Shown here piece after piece: positions 35,461 to 44,225 of a DNA stretch of 64,000 nucleotides. Position numbers and translations under genes: made by a program. Source of the stretch: Prochlorothrix hollandica PCC 9006 = CALU 1027. Lineage in GTDB: Bacteria; Cyanobacteriota; Cyanobacteriia; Prochlorotrichales; Prochlorotrichaceae. Numbering within the stretch: position 1 is the first letter of the stretch; every line of letters starts with the position of its first letter. Location: contig NZ_KB235933.1 of NCBI RefSeq assembly GCF_000332315.1, forward strand, positions 1,057,021 to 1,121,020, read 5' to 3'. Under the pieces are notes generated by a model. That model did not search any database and had not been told where the DNA came from. It saw only the letters and a list, made by a program, of their open reading frames with translations.

Positions 35461-35490
35461 AGGGACTATAACGTAAGGGACTATAACGTA
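35461..35490 (-). promoter_or_regulatory. Tandem 15-bp direct repeats before the ATPase-PIN operon
   Basis: AGGGACTATAACGTA occurs twice with no gap, 29 bases before the GTG start. On the minus strand each unit contains TTATAGT, which could serve as a -10 box. A tandem operator or duplicated promoter is the simplest reading. Confidence 0.5.
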
Positions 35491-35603
35491 ATCAGCATAC
35501 TACTGCCCGTCGGGAGTTGCTGTGATGCTGATGCTTTGACGCTGATCGATCGCATCAACACCCGATCGCTAGCCGCCAGCAGTCCCAAGACCTGGGTTGA
35601 TGT

Positions 35604-36602
35604 CTAGGTGGGGCGTAGATCAGTGGGGGGAGTATAGGGTTCAATGGTGTGGGCGGCGGCGGGTAGTTGCGATCGTTGTTGGCCTCGGTAGCGGACATAA
35701 TCACACCATAAATCGATGGGAGTGGCCACCAGTTGAACCCAATCTTTCTGCCCCAACACCACAGAACCCACCCCTAGGCCCACCTCCTTCAGCAGCCACC
35801 GCCCCAGGATGTAAAAAATCCGTCGGGCAGAGGGCGGGGACTGGCGCTTTGCCCCATGGAGGTGGTGCAAATAACCATTGGAGGTGCCGTAGCGATGCCA
35901 TTGTTCCATCAGTCCGCTCCAGGTCGATCGGTGGCGGTGTTGGACGATCGCCGTTTCCGCAAAAGCCACCGTCCAGGGTGCCGATCGCTGCAGCCGCCAA
36001 CAGAGATCCGCATCGCCCCCCGTGGTCAGATAGGGCCGAAACAGACCCGATAGACCCAGGGCCGATCGCCGTACCCCTAAATTGGCCGTTTGGCCGTAGG
36101 CTCCCAGGGGGTGGGCTAGGGTGTAGCGCTGATCCATCAGTTCCCGGTGTTTAGCGTAGCGCTCCAGCCAGTGGGATCCCGGTAGCGCCGTTAACTGGCC
36201 CACCACCAGGCCCACCGCCGGGTCGGCAAAGGGTTGCACCATGCGCTCCAGCCACTGGGGTTGGGGACGGCAGTCCCCATCGGTAAAGAGGATCAGATCC
36301 CCCGTGGCGCTGTGGATGCCCCGGTTGCGGGCGGCGTAGGAACTTTGGATCTCCGCCTCGGTTAGGGGCTGGAGACCGGGGAGGGTGGGCACAGCCTGGG
36401 CTAACAGGGTGGCGGTATTATCCTGGCTGTTGTTGTCCACCAGTAAATATTGCACCCGATCGCTGGGGTAGGTTTGGTTCCGCAGGCAGTGGAGGAGATC
36501 CGGCAGATCCCGGCCCGCGTTATAGAGGGGAATCACCACGGACACCGAGGGACAAACGTCAGCTATGGTTACAGCTTCAGCCATGGTTATAGTTCCGGCC
36601 AT
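35604..36602 (-). CDS. Family 2 glycosyltransferase
   Basis: This GT-A transferase has 332 residues. It has PSVSVVIPLYNAGRDLPDLLHCL, VDNNSQDNTATLL and GDLILFTDGDCRPQPQWLERM, where the DGD is the metal/nucleotide-binding DxD, followed by the acceptor-side GGDADLCWRLQR (ED-like motif). The donor sugar cannot be told. The start is one of two nearby ATGs. The first follows the TAA of the upstream glycosyltransferase by two bases (TAACCATG), so the two are a coupled pair. The small repeat of ATGGTTAYA at the start region shows local duplication. It probably works in envelope or extracellular polysaccharide synthesis. Confidence 0.88.
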   Translation of the reverse strand: MAGTITMAEAVTIADVCPSVSVVIPLYNAGRDLPDLLHCLRNQTYPSDRVQYLLVDNNSQDNTATLLAQAVPTLPGLQPLTEAEIQSSYAARNRGIHSATGDLILFTDGDCRPQPQWLERMVQPFADPAVGLVVGQLTALPGSHWLERYAKHRELMDQRYTLAHPLGAYGQTANLGVRRSALGLSGLFRPYLTTGGDADLCWRLQRSAPWTVAFAETAIVQHRHRSTWSGLMEQWHRYGTSNGYLHHLHGAKRQSPPSARRIFYILGRWLLKEVGLGVGSVVLGQKDWVQLVATPIDLWCDYVRYRGQQRSQLPAAAHTIEPYTPPTDLRPT

Positions 36603-36604
36603 GG

Positions 36605-37555
36605 TTACAACTCCCCTGGCTTAGGGGTTGGGCGATGGCGGGCTAACCCTTCCACCACACACCAGAGATAGCCGATTTGGCCGTATACATAGGCTAAGTT
36701 GTCAAAACAGAGGGCCGCATTGCCCAGATATTTAACGGTTTTATAGGCTCCCCGCAGCAACCGTTCTCCCCCTCGCCGCACTTGGTCAGCGGTGGTCACT
36801 TGGCCCGCTTGGTCCCGGTAATATTCACTGACCCCCTGCCACCAACTGCGCTCCAAGAACCAACGGCGATTGATGCGTTCCGGTGAAACCTGGTGACCTA
36901 CTAGGGCTGTGGGGATATAAGTCACATCCCAGCCCTGTTTTAGGGCCAATTCCGTGACATATAGCTCTTCGTTGGATAATAGTTTCTTGCCGATCCGTCC
37001 CAGGTGGGGATCAAAGCCCCCCACGCCTTGCAAAAAGTCCCGGCGCACGGAGTAGTTGACCCCTCGCGGGGTGAGGCGGGGATCGCGGATGGCCACTGGC
37101 TCCGATCCCAAATCGAACGCCCCCAAGGCTCCGGTGAGGCTGTCGGAGATCCAGGGGGGGGGCTGGTGGGGCCAGATCAAAGTGACTTTACCGCCGGCCA
37201 CCGCTAAGCGGGGATTGTGGCCATAGGCTTGGAGCAGTTCCGGGAGCCAGTGGTCATCGGCAATGGCATCGTCATCTAAATAGGCCAAGATATCGGCTTG
37301 GGTTTCCTCTGCCCCCCGGTTCCGGGCCACCGATAACCCCAGTTCTGCCTCATAGAGATAACGCACCCGTCCTTCCGCTGCGTAGGGTTGGACTAGGGCG
37401 GCGGTGCCATCGGTGGAGGCATTGTCGATCACGAGGATCTCAAAGGCGGGCAGGGCTTGGCGCAGGAGACTTTCGATCGCCGCCTGGAGATAACGATCGC
37501 GGTTATGGGTGCAAATAATGGCGGCAATGGTAAGGGGGGGCGATGACTGATCCAT
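36605..37555 (-). CDS. Family 2 glycosyltransferase, HpsE-like
   Basis: This protein has 316 residues from the ATG giving MDQSSPPL. The GT-A core includes IAAIICTHNRDRYLQAAIESLL, VIDNASTDGTAALVQ, YEAELGLSVARNRGAEE and ILAYLDDDAIADDHWLPEL (DDD metal site), then LLSNEELYVTELALKQGWDVTYIP. The overall pattern matches the HpsE group of glycosyltransferases used for hormogonium polysaccharide in filamentous cyanobacteria. This is family resemblance, not proof of that role. It is followed at once by a second family 2 transferase. A longer in-frame start (22 residues more) is Pro/Thr-rich and less likely. Confidence 0.88.
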   Translation of the reverse strand: MDQSSPPLTIAAIICTHNRDRYLQAAIESLLRQALPAFEILVIDNASTDGTAALVQPYAAEGRVRYLYEAELGLSVARNRGAEETQADILAYLDDDAIADDHWLPELLQAYGHNPRLAVAGGKVTLIWPHQPPPWISDSLTGALGAFDLGSEPVAIRDPRLTPRGVNYSVRRDFLQGVGGFDPHLGRIGKKLLSNEELYVTELALKQGWDVTYIPTALVGHQVSPERINRRWFLERSWWQGVSEYYRDQAGQVTTADQVRRGGERLLRGAYKTVKYLGNAALCFDNLAYVYGQIGYLWCVVEGLARHRPTPKPGEL

Positions 37556-37676
37556 GGTGGGGGAAGGTCGTGGCGGGCAGGTGGTTTGGGTCCGTGGCTT
37601 GGGTCTGTGGTCTGTTGCCACTGTAGCCTATGGCTGCTGCCCCTGGGCCAGTGTTGGGTTGGCCGGGATTCCTGGT

Positions 37677-38936
37677 TTAGGTGTTGGCTAGAAGCCGTTG
37701 CCAGGTCAGGGTATGACCATCACGATCGAGGCTCCAGCGTAGTAATTGATTGGCGGCACGACCCATGAACGGTCGATCGCGGCGGGAGGCTTCCCAGCGA
37801 TCGCCCAAGGCTTGGCGGGGTGCAGTGGTGGCCAGGGCAATGGCTTCCTCCACACTGCACACTCCCCACCGCACCAGGTTACTCACCCCCGTCAGCAAGG
37901 GTTCCGTCGTCCCCGCCAGGGTTCCATCCGCCAGCCGTGCGGTGCCTTGGTCTACGGTCATGTGGCGATCGTCCCAGGGATAAGTCCCATCCCCCAACCC
38001 CAGGGGCGCTAGGGCATCACTCACCAAAAATAAATGTTCGCTGTAGTTGCCCGCCCTCAACAGAATCTGCAACATCAGCGGTGACACATGTTGACCATCG
38101 GCAATGAACCCAGCAAAGACCCCCGGTTCCAGCAAAGCAGCCCCCAATAGGCCCGGTTCCCGGTGGTGGAGGGGAGGCATGGCATTAAAGGCATGGGTGA
38201 CCAGGGTGGCCCCTTGGCGAAAGGCAGCTTGGGCCTGGGCTGCGGTGGCCTGGGAATGGCCCAAACTGACGGCGATGCCCTGCTGACAGAGGTAGGGAAT
38301 CACTTCCCCCGTGGGATCCAGTTCTGGGGCCAGGGTCATGACCTTGACCCACTGACCCTGATCCGCCAGTAGGGTTTTCAGGGTGGCCAGGGTTAGGGGT
38401 TGGAGATACTGTTGCGGGTGTGCGCCCCGTTTGCTGGGGTTTAAGCAGGGACCTTCCAAATGGACCCCCAGAATTTTGGCGGAACCTACCCGATGAATTT
38501 GTTGGTCGTAGCGGTGAATGGTGGCCAGGGCTTGCTGAATCTGTTGGGGTGAGGTGGTGACGAGGGTGGGTAGAAACGCATCCACTCCCTGTTGCCATAA
38601 AAACTGACAGATTTCCCCCAGCTTGCCCAGGTGGTTCAGGGTCAGGTCTGTAAATGATAGTCCCAAGGCTCCATTGATTTGGAGATCCACGCCCCCCAAG
38701 GACAGCCAGTCTCCCTGGAGGTTCACCACCTGTAACCGTTCCGGTGGCGGTTGTTTAAACGCTTGGGCCATGGGCTGAATCGATCGCACCAACCCTTGGG
38801 GATCCACCCACACACACAGCAGGTCTGGGTGACCGGGTAAGCGGGCATGGGTGATTAAGGTGGTGGACTGTTTGGAGTCGCTACAACTGTCAGGGACAGA
38901 GGAGGGATGATCTGAGAATGAAGTTACCTGGGCCAT
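37677..38936 (-). CDS. nagA: N-acetylglucosamine-6-phosphate deacetylase
   Basis: NagA removes the acetyl group from GlcNAc-6-phosphate in amino-sugar recycling; the released acetate could feed Acs. The 419-residue protein has the amidohydrolase fold: GGVDLQINGALG near residue 85, metal ligand Glu in GVHLEGPCLNPSKRGAH, His in AVSLGHSQAT and VTHAFNAMPPLHHREPG, and the catalytic Asp in LVSDALAPLGLGDG. The N-terminus (~30 residues, Ser-rich) is longer than usual. It stands 56 bases downstream of, and on the same strand as, a long spacer with copy F of the 103-bp repeat, and is followed by the glycosyltransferase pair. Confidence 0.92.
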   Translation of the reverse strand: MAQVTSFSDHPSSVPDSCSDSKQSTTLITHARLPGHPDLLCVWVDPQGLVRSIQPMAQAFKQPPPERLQVVNLQGDWLSLGGVDLQINGALGLSFTDLTLNHLGKLGEICQFLWQQGVDAFLPTLVTTSPQQIQQALATIHRYDQQIHRVGSAKILGVHLEGPCLNPSKRGAHPQQYLQPLTLATLKTLLADQGQWVKVMTLAPELDPTGEVIPYLCQQGIAVSLGHSQATAAQAQAAFRQGATLVTHAFNAMPPLHHREPGLLGAALLEPGVFAGFIADGQHVSPLMLQILLRAGNYSEHLFLVSDALAPLGLGDGTYPWDDRHMTVDQGTARLADGTLAGTTEPLLTGVSNLVRWGVCSVEEAIALATTAPRQALGDRWEASRRDRPFMGRAANQLLRWSLDRDGHTLTWQRLLANT

Positions 38937-39740
38937 GGTGTTACGCTCAATCTGCTAGCAGCACAAAACTGAGATTCCTGGGGGCGCGATCGGTCGCATT
39001 CATCATATTGAAAATTGTATTTAAGGCGGTTGGTCTTAAACACCACAAAACCCACGGGTCAATGCCACGGGTCAATGCCAAGCCTGAATGCCAAGATTAC
39101 AGGCCAAGATTACATGCCAACCCTACACGTTAACCCTAAACGCCGACCCTACAGGTCAACAGTGGGGACGAACCCAGGGCCAAGCGTTCAGGGATTCCCC
39201 TGGATGACGATCTTAGGGGCTATGCATTGGCACGGATCAGCAGAAGAGGTTGGGCAACTCCGCTGGGGTGCGATAACACCTTGGGGTTTTTCCTCCGTTC
39301 AGTTCTCTTGTTCGGTTCTCTTGTTCAGTTTTCCTCAGCTACAGCAACCCTAAATCAGTTGTAAGGATCTCGACGGCTGAAACCCTTGGTGTGGTGTGCC
39401 CCCTCCGGGGGCACACCACACGACCCATTTAGGACTGCTGTAAGTCCAATAAACTCAAGTCCAACCGGCCTAAGTCCAAGCTGGGGGGATGGACACAGCT
39501 CGTTACAAAAATTAAAATTTACAGAAATGACCGTAGACAAAAAGCAGCGCAAATAAAGCGAGGAATTGAAAAACTAAGCTGTAATTATTCTTAGGTTCTA
39601 CTATCCCACATTTGGGGTCCGTTCATGGGCTTCCCTGGGGTTTACCAACAAGGTCGCAACTTGTCGATGAGCAGCTTAGACATTACCCTGGTTATAGGCA
39701 GAAAATTCAGCATTAACTCGCTGTTAAGCAAGGACAACCC
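38937..39740. other. Repeat-rich spacer before the VWA gene
   Basis: This is about 800 bases without a gene. It includes imperfect short repeats around 39050-39160 (CACGGGTCAATGC twice, GCCAAGATTACA twice) and copy F of the 103-bp repeat. A good ribosome site AAGGA precedes the VWA gene start at 39741. Confidence 0.6.
39340..39442 (-). repeat. 103-bp palindromic repeat, copy F
   Basis: Minus orientation, intact ends and hairpin (CCCCC-TCC-GGGGG). It is almost the exact reverse complement of copy E. Confidence 0.92.
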
Positions 39741-40346
39741 ATGATCAAAAATCGGGACTATACCTTAATTCTGGATATGAGCGGTAGTATGGCTACCCCC
39801 GACCAATCTGGAGGGGTCAGTCGCTGGCAAGCCGCCCAAGAGTCCACCTTAGCCCTAGCCCGAAAATGCGAACAGTTGGATCCCGACGGCATTACTGTCT
39901 ATGTCTTTTCTACCCGGTTCCAGCGCTATGATTCTGTCACCAGCGCTAAGGTTGCTGAGGTTTTCGCCCAAAATAACCCTGGGGGACTGACTAACTTAGT
40001 GGCACCGCTCCAGAATGCTATTAATGGCTATTTACAGCGGCGATCGCAACCGGACTATGACAAAGCTGGAGAGACGATCCTAGTCATTACCGATGGCCAA
40101 CCCAGCGATCGTCAAGGGGTGATCGATACCATTATCAAGGCAACCCAACACCTCGATCGCGATGAGGAACTGGGGATTTCCTTTATTCAAGTGGGGGACG
40201 ATCCCCAGGCCACCCACTTCCTCAAAACCTTAGATGACGATCTCCAACGGATTGGCGCAAAGTTCGATATTTGTGACACGATCACCATGGACGACATGGC
40301 AGACATGAGCTTGGCAGAGGTGCTGCTGAACGCGATCGAAGACTAA
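39741..40346 (+). CDS. VWA-domain protein
   Basis: This 201-residue von Willebrand A domain stands alone. The MIDAS metal site is visible: DMSGSMATPDQ at residues 12-22, a Thr in NPGGLTNLVAPL, and ILVITDGQPSDRQG. It has no signal peptide or membrane segment, so it is cytoplasmic. VWA domains bind partner proteins through a Mg ion. It is followed after 14 bases by the Slr1339-like salt-stress protein, and the two are surely one operon, so partnership is a reasonable inference. The start follows AAGGA. Confidence 0.9.
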   Translation: MIKNRDYTLILDMSGSMATPDQSGGVSRWQAAQESTLALARKCEQLDPDGITVYVFSTRFQRYDSVTSAKVAEVFAQNNPGGLTNLVAPLQNAINGYLQRRSQPDYDKAGETILVITDGQPSDRQGVIDTIIKATQHLDRDEELGISFIQVGDDPQATHFLKTLDDDLQRIGAKFDICDTITMDDMADMSLAEVLLNAIED

Positions 40347-40360
40347 GATCTTTAAGACCT

Positions 40361-41536
40361 ATGGATCCCATTGATAAACTCCTACAGACCATGAAACCGC
40401 AGTCTCCTGGGGCTGGTGCTTCGTCGGGGAAGGCTCAACCGTCAGTCCCGGCCCAGACCCCGCCGCCTCAAGCCGATGGGGAGTCCACCCCCCACCCCCA
40501 TTCGATCGATGAGTTGCTGTCCCATCTGCCGGGATCAGGACAGTCTGGAGTTAAGCAACGGGATCCTTTGGCTGAGTTTAAACATCCGTCTGCCCCGCCG
40601 GTTAGTTCTGGGGCTGGTTCTGGGGCTGGTTCTGGGGTTACCTCCCCTGCTCCCCCAGAGTCCCGGCTTGATCTGGCTAAACTGCCCCGATCCAGTAGTT
40701 CTGGGCCAACGGCTCCCCTTCCCGGATCGCCTCATCCTCCTAAACCTCATCCTCCTAAATTAGATCTGGCTAAACTAGACCGGGCCAAACTAGACCCAGA
40801 TCAGTTAGACCGGGGAAAACTAGACCAGGGAAAATTAGACCGGGGAAAACTAGACCAGGGAAAATTAGACCGGGGAAAACTAGACCGGGGAAAACTAGAC
40901 CTGACCAAACTCGTGGGTGCCAGCGGTTCCCATGACCTTCCCCCGGCTGTAACGCCTCCCCCGATGGATTTGTCCCAGATTACGAGGGCCGATCGCCCCC
41001 GCCCAACCCCGACGACTTCCCCCCTGCCTAAGTTGGATCTCTCCCAGATCCAATCTCCCCTCTCCCCCCCTGTTCCGCCTGCCGCTGCCAAGCTGGATTT
41101 GTCTAAAATTCCCTCCTCCAGCAGTTCAGCCCCTCTGCCTCGTCCCAGTTCCGGGGGGTTGGGGGGTGGCGGTCTGGCTGATGCTGCCTTTGGGGAAGCC
41201 AAGGCTAAGTTTGCAGAACAACAACGCCAAGAGGCGGAGGCCCGTCGCCAGGAAGAGGAACGGCAGCAACGGGAACGGGAGCGCCTGGAACAGGAACGGC
41301 GAGCCATAGAAGAACGGGAGCGCCGGGAACAGGAACGCCGAGACCAGGAACAACGGGCCGAAGCAGAACGCCTTGCCCAGGAAAAACGTAACGTTCTGGA
41401 AAAGAAGGCTCAACAATGGCTGAAACAGCTCGATCCCATGTCCCATGATGGGCTATGGTTCGATCGCTTTGCCGAAAATTATGACTCTCGCCTGGACGCT
41501 GCCATTGATTACCTGGCGGTGGAAGGGATGTCCTAA
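40361..41536 (+). CDS. Slr1339-like salt stress protein with LDRGK repeats
   Basis: This 391-residue protein has a short conserved head (MDPIDKLLQTMKPQ) and a long Pro/Ser/Gly disordered part. That part contains repeated LDLAK, LDRGK and LDQGK units (residues ~125-185; the core unit is 15 bases) and later LDLSKI-type repeats. Then comes a highly charged coiled coil (RQEAEARRQEEERQQRERERLEQ and onward, residues ~285-345) and the conserved C-terminus KKAQQWLKQLDPMSHDGLWFDRFAENYDSRLDAAIDYL. The C-terminus is what identifies the Slr1339 family. The name salt stress comes from family annotation; the role here is inferred. It is co-transcribed with the VWA gene. Confidence 0.8.
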   Translation: MDPIDKLLQTMKPQSPGAGASSGKAQPSVPAQTPPPQADGESTPHPHSIDELLSHLPGSGQSGVKQRDPLAEFKHPSAPPVSSGAGSGAGSGVTSPAPPESRLDLAKLPRSSSSGPTAPLPGSPHPPKPHPPKLDLAKLDRAKLDPDQLDRGKLDQGKLDRGKLDQGKLDRGKLDRGKLDLTKLVGASGSHDLPPAVTPPPMDLSQITRADRPRPTPTTSPLPKLDLSQIQSPLSPPVPPAAAKLDLSKIPSSSSSAPLPRPSSGGLGGGGLADAAFGEAKAKFAEQQRQEAEARRQEEERQQRERERLEQERRAIEERERREQERRDQEQRAEAERLAQEKRNVLEKKAQQWLKQLDPMSHDGLWFDRFAENYDSRLDAAIDYLAVEGMS

Positions 41537-41614
41537 ACTCCCGTAACTCCTGAACTGCCGTGACTCTTAAGACCCGTAGCTCCTAAACTGCCCCGACTCC
41601 TATACCCGTAGCTC
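41537..41614. repeat. Short degenerate tandem repeats downstream of the salt-stress gene
   Basis: Imperfect units of CCCGTAGCTCCTAAACTGCC and CCCGTAACTCCTGAACTGCC type lie between convergent genes. They are not a clean terminator. Confidence 0.55.
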
Positions 41615-42250
41615 CTATAACTGGGCCGGTTCCTGAACGTCCGAGGCGGCAGCACTGGTCTGGGCTGCGGTGGCTTGCTTTGCTTGATCGAGCTGTTCTT
41701 GATTGAGCCGTTCTTGATCCAAACGCCGCTTGCGGGCATAAAGCTGGATCGTCACGGCCATCAGCACCACTAAGCCGACGATGAACCAGACGGTGCTACT
41801 GGTGGGCAGGCTGTCTTTGAACACTGCCAACAGGACGATGGCCACCAACAGCAGGGTGGGAGCTTCATTTAAGGCCCGCAGTTGTTTGCTGCCCCAGCCA
41901 CAGGTGCCCGCCGCCAGTTGTCCCATTAAGCGGCCACAGAAAAAGTGATAGGCCAGCAACAGGGCCACTAGGCTCAGCTTGATGTGGAGCCAGCGATCGT
42001 GGAGCCAAGCGGGTTGAGTGACCAGTAAACCAATGGCCATGGTCACCGTTACGACCATTCCCGGCGTGGTGATGATGCCATAGAGCCGCTTTTCCATAAT
42101 TTCGTATTGGGCTTTGAGAATGCCCTGGGCTGGCTCTGGCTGGGCCTCGGCTTCTACGTGATAAATAAACAGGCGCACCAGATAGAACAGTCCGGCGAAC
42201 CACACCACAACGCCGATGATGTGCAATGCCTTAAACCAAAAGTAGGCCAT
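41615..42250 (-). CDS. hemJ: Protoporphyrinogen oxidase HemJ
   Basis: HemJ is a membrane enzyme that oxidises protoporphyrinogen IX to protoporphyrin IX for heme and chlorophyll. The 211-residue form starting MAYFWFKALHIIGVVVWFAGLFYLVRLFIYHVEA carries the key His of the first helix. Further features are YEIMEKRLYGIITTPGMVVT, the WLHDRWLHIKLSLVALLLAYHFFCGRLM block and a final helix. The C-terminal 40 residues are a hydrophilic Gln/Ala-rich tail longer than usual. I chose this ATG because the family begins MAY-WFKALH; upstream in-frame ATGs would add 23 or 12 residues. Upstream is copy G of the 103-bp repeat. Confidence 0.93.
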   Translation of the reverse strand: MAYFWFKALHIIGVVVWFAGLFYLVRLFIYHVEAEAQPEPAQGILKAQYEIMEKRLYGIITTPGMVVTVTMAIGLLVTQPAWLHDRWLHIKLSLVALLLAYHFFCGRLMGQLAAGTCGWGSKQLRALNEAPTLLLVAIVLLAVFKDSLPTSSTVWFIVGLVVLMAVTIQLYARKRRLDQERLNQEQLDQAKQATAAQTSAAASDVQEPAQL

Positions 42251-42349
42251 AGTAAACCCCTCGTTACCTCCAAAGGTCTGAGCCATATCACTATCCAACA
42301 GTTCCCGGAACCAGAACAAGGGTGAGTCCAGAACTGTCAGGAACTGTAA

Positions 42350-42451
42350 TACAGCACTCCTAAATCAGTTGTAAGGATCTCGATGGCTGAAACCCTTTGG
42401 TGGTGTGCGCCCTCCGGGCGCACACCACACGACCCATTTCGGACTGCTGTA
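42350..42451 (-). repeat. 103-bp palindromic repeat, copy G
   Basis: 102 bases, minus orientation. The hairpin arms are GTGTGCGCCC/GGGCGCACAC, changed on both sides relative to copies A and B and still fully paired. Confidence 0.9.
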
Positions 42452-42469
42452 GAGGCCGATCGCCCTTGC

Positions 42470-42524
42470 TGAGCGATCGCAAACAAGGCCGATCGCAAAC
42501 AAGGCCGATCGCAAACAAGGATCG
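42470..42524. repeat. GCCGATCGCAAACAAG tandem repeat
   Basis: About three 16-base units built around a HIP1-like CGATCGC core lie next to copy G. They lie upstream of hemJ on the other side of the repeat. Confidence 0.8.
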
Positions 42525-42750
42525 CGCCAAGGACACCGCAACAAACCAGGACAAACCTGACAAGTCTTCTTGACATTTCGTAACAAACTCGTTACATTGA
42601 TTTACATAACGTTACAAAGAACGTTAAAAAGAACGTTAAAAAATCTAGCCCACGGCATCACCTCTGAGGGGTACCCCCCCATCACTATCGGTGCCCCCAG
42701 CCCGGTTCTCGGCCCTGTTACTGCGACTTTCATTTCCCAGGAGTTTGACT

Positions 42751-42948
42751 ATGTTTGCACCCATTGTTGTTCTGATGCGTGATCTTGTTGGTAAGCCTAA
42801 GTTTGTGCAATTGCGGTGTAAGGCGATCGCTCTCCACTCCAAGGCCATCACCCAGTTTTGTAACAGCATTGGTATCGATCGTACCCAGCGCCAAAACATG
42901 ATCCGCCTCGCCCGCGACAACGGGAAGCGCCTGGGTCTCCTCGCCTAG
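42751..42948 (+). CDS. Small conserved cyanobacterial protein
   Basis: This 65-residue basic protein begins MFAPIVVLMRDLVGKPKFVQLRCKAIALHS and ends RQNMIRLARDNGKRLGLLA. The pattern (FAPIV at the start, KAI-LHS-I-FCN-GID, NG--LGLLA at the end) is one I associate with a short, widely conserved cyanobacterial family, but I cannot name a proven function. The ATG follows CAGGAG at 8 bases, which is a strong start signal and decides against longer in-frame versions. Upstream sequence holds three AACGTTA-type repeats (42606-42640) that may belong to its promoter. Confidence 0.75.
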   Translation: MFAPIVVLMRDLVGKPKFVQLRCKAIALHSKAITQFCNSIGIDRTQRQNMIRLARDNGKRLGLLA

Positions 42949-43201
42949 AGTCCCGTGCAGCCCAGATCCCCGGTTTCGGGGGTGGGGTTGTTCACGGGTC
43001 TGCGTTGTTCGATCGGAAACCGTGGATCTTCGAGATCTCGACGTGATCGCTGGTTGCTTCTGTGCCCCAACTTCCAAAAGCCCCCAACCCTCGACCCCCA
43101 CAGACAAAACCGGTTAGTAGCCACGATCGCCCGGTTGGCTCAGTCCTGGGGAGTGGGGCTATAGGATGGTAGCGTGGGGGAGATAACGGGCAGAGGGGTT
43201 A

Positions 43202-44092
43202 ATGGACTGGATTCGGATTGTGTTAGTGGAACCGGCTGGACCCCTCAATGTGGGTTCAGTGGCGCGGGTGATGAAGAATTTTGGCTTGGGGCAGTTGGTG
43301 CTGGTCAATCCCCAGTGTGATCCCCTGGGACCGGAAGCGTTACAGATGGCGGTTCATGGGCGAGATCTGTTGACTCAAGCCCAGCGAGTGGAGAGTTTGC
43401 CCGCCGCCCTGGAGGGATGTCACCGGGCGATCGCCACCAGTGGCCGCGATCGCCTCATTCCCCTGCCCCTGGGGACTCCGCGCCAGATGCTACCGTGGCT
43501 GTTGGAACCTGGCCCTGGATCTGGATCTGGCCCTGGATCTAGATCTAACGCTCCCCCCCAATCCGCCGCCTTGATCTTTGGCCGGGAAGATTCTGGCCTA
43601 ACCAATGGCGAACTCCACTATGCCCAGCGCTTGGTGCAAGTTCCCAGTTGCGACACCTATACTTCCTTGAACTTGGCCCAAGCAGTGGCAGTGTGTTGCT
43701 ATGAGTTGCGCTGTTTAGCCTTAGATACACCATCAGGGGGTCAATCCCCTCAGGATCCCCTGCCCCCCGTGGTTCCCCCCTTGCAGAGCGATCGACCCCA
43801 GAGCGATCGGCCCCTCGACACAGCCCCTGGCATTACGGATCATGGAGGCAACCAAACCGCTTCCTTGACGGATTTAGAGCGTTACTATGGCAAGCTGGAG
43901 CAGGTATTATTGACCATTGGCTATCTTTACCCCCATACGGCAACCCGTCGCATGGAAAAATTCCGGCGGCTGTATGGGCGGATGCAGTTATCCCCCCAAG
44001 AACTGGCCATGCTTCAGGGCATCCTGCGGCAAACGGAATGGGCCTTAGGGTCTAAGCTTGGTGCCACTAATTCCCCAGGCCCGTTACCTTGA
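43202..44092 (+). CDS. trmJ: SpoU-family RNA methyltransferase, TrmJ-like
   Basis: This SPOUT-class 2'-O-methyltransferase has 296 residues. It shows IVLVEPAGPLNVGSVARVMKNFGLGQLVLVNP, AIATSGRDR, the AdoMet knot LIFGREDSGLTNGEL and YTSLNLAQAVAVCCYELR. TrmJ methylates position 32 of the tRNA anticodon loop. The match is good at the family level, but substrate is inferred. Between residues ~95 and 120 is an inserted loop GPGSGSGPGSRS coded by a short tandem repeat, and another low-complexity loop with DRPQSDRP. The C-terminal helical tail (LEQVLLTIGYLYPHTATRRMEKFRRLYGRM) is typical of TrmJ. The ATG follows GAGGGG. Confidence 0.9.
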   Translation: MDWIRIVLVEPAGPLNVGSVARVMKNFGLGQLVLVNPQCDPLGPEALQMAVHGRDLLTQAQRVESLPAALEGCHRAIATSGRDRLIPLPLGTPRQMLPWLLEPGPGSGSGPGSRSNAPPQSAALIFGREDSGLTNGELHYAQRLVQVPSCDTYTSLNLAQAVAVCCYELRCLALDTPSGGQSPQDPLPPVVPPLQSDRPQSDRPLDTAPGITDHGGNQTASLTDLERYYGKLEQVLLTIGYLYPHTATRRMEKFRRLYGRMQLSPQELAMLQGILRQTEWALGSKLGATNSPGPLP

Positions 44093-44225
44093 ATTCCCTG
44101 AGCCATATCGGTCAAGTCTTGACAAATGGGACAACTGCCTTAAGAATTCGCTCAGCTAATCCCTGCATCTGAGTCTCATTAACCGTTGCTACTGATGTCC
44201 ACCCCCGGCCAAGAGAGAGTATTGG

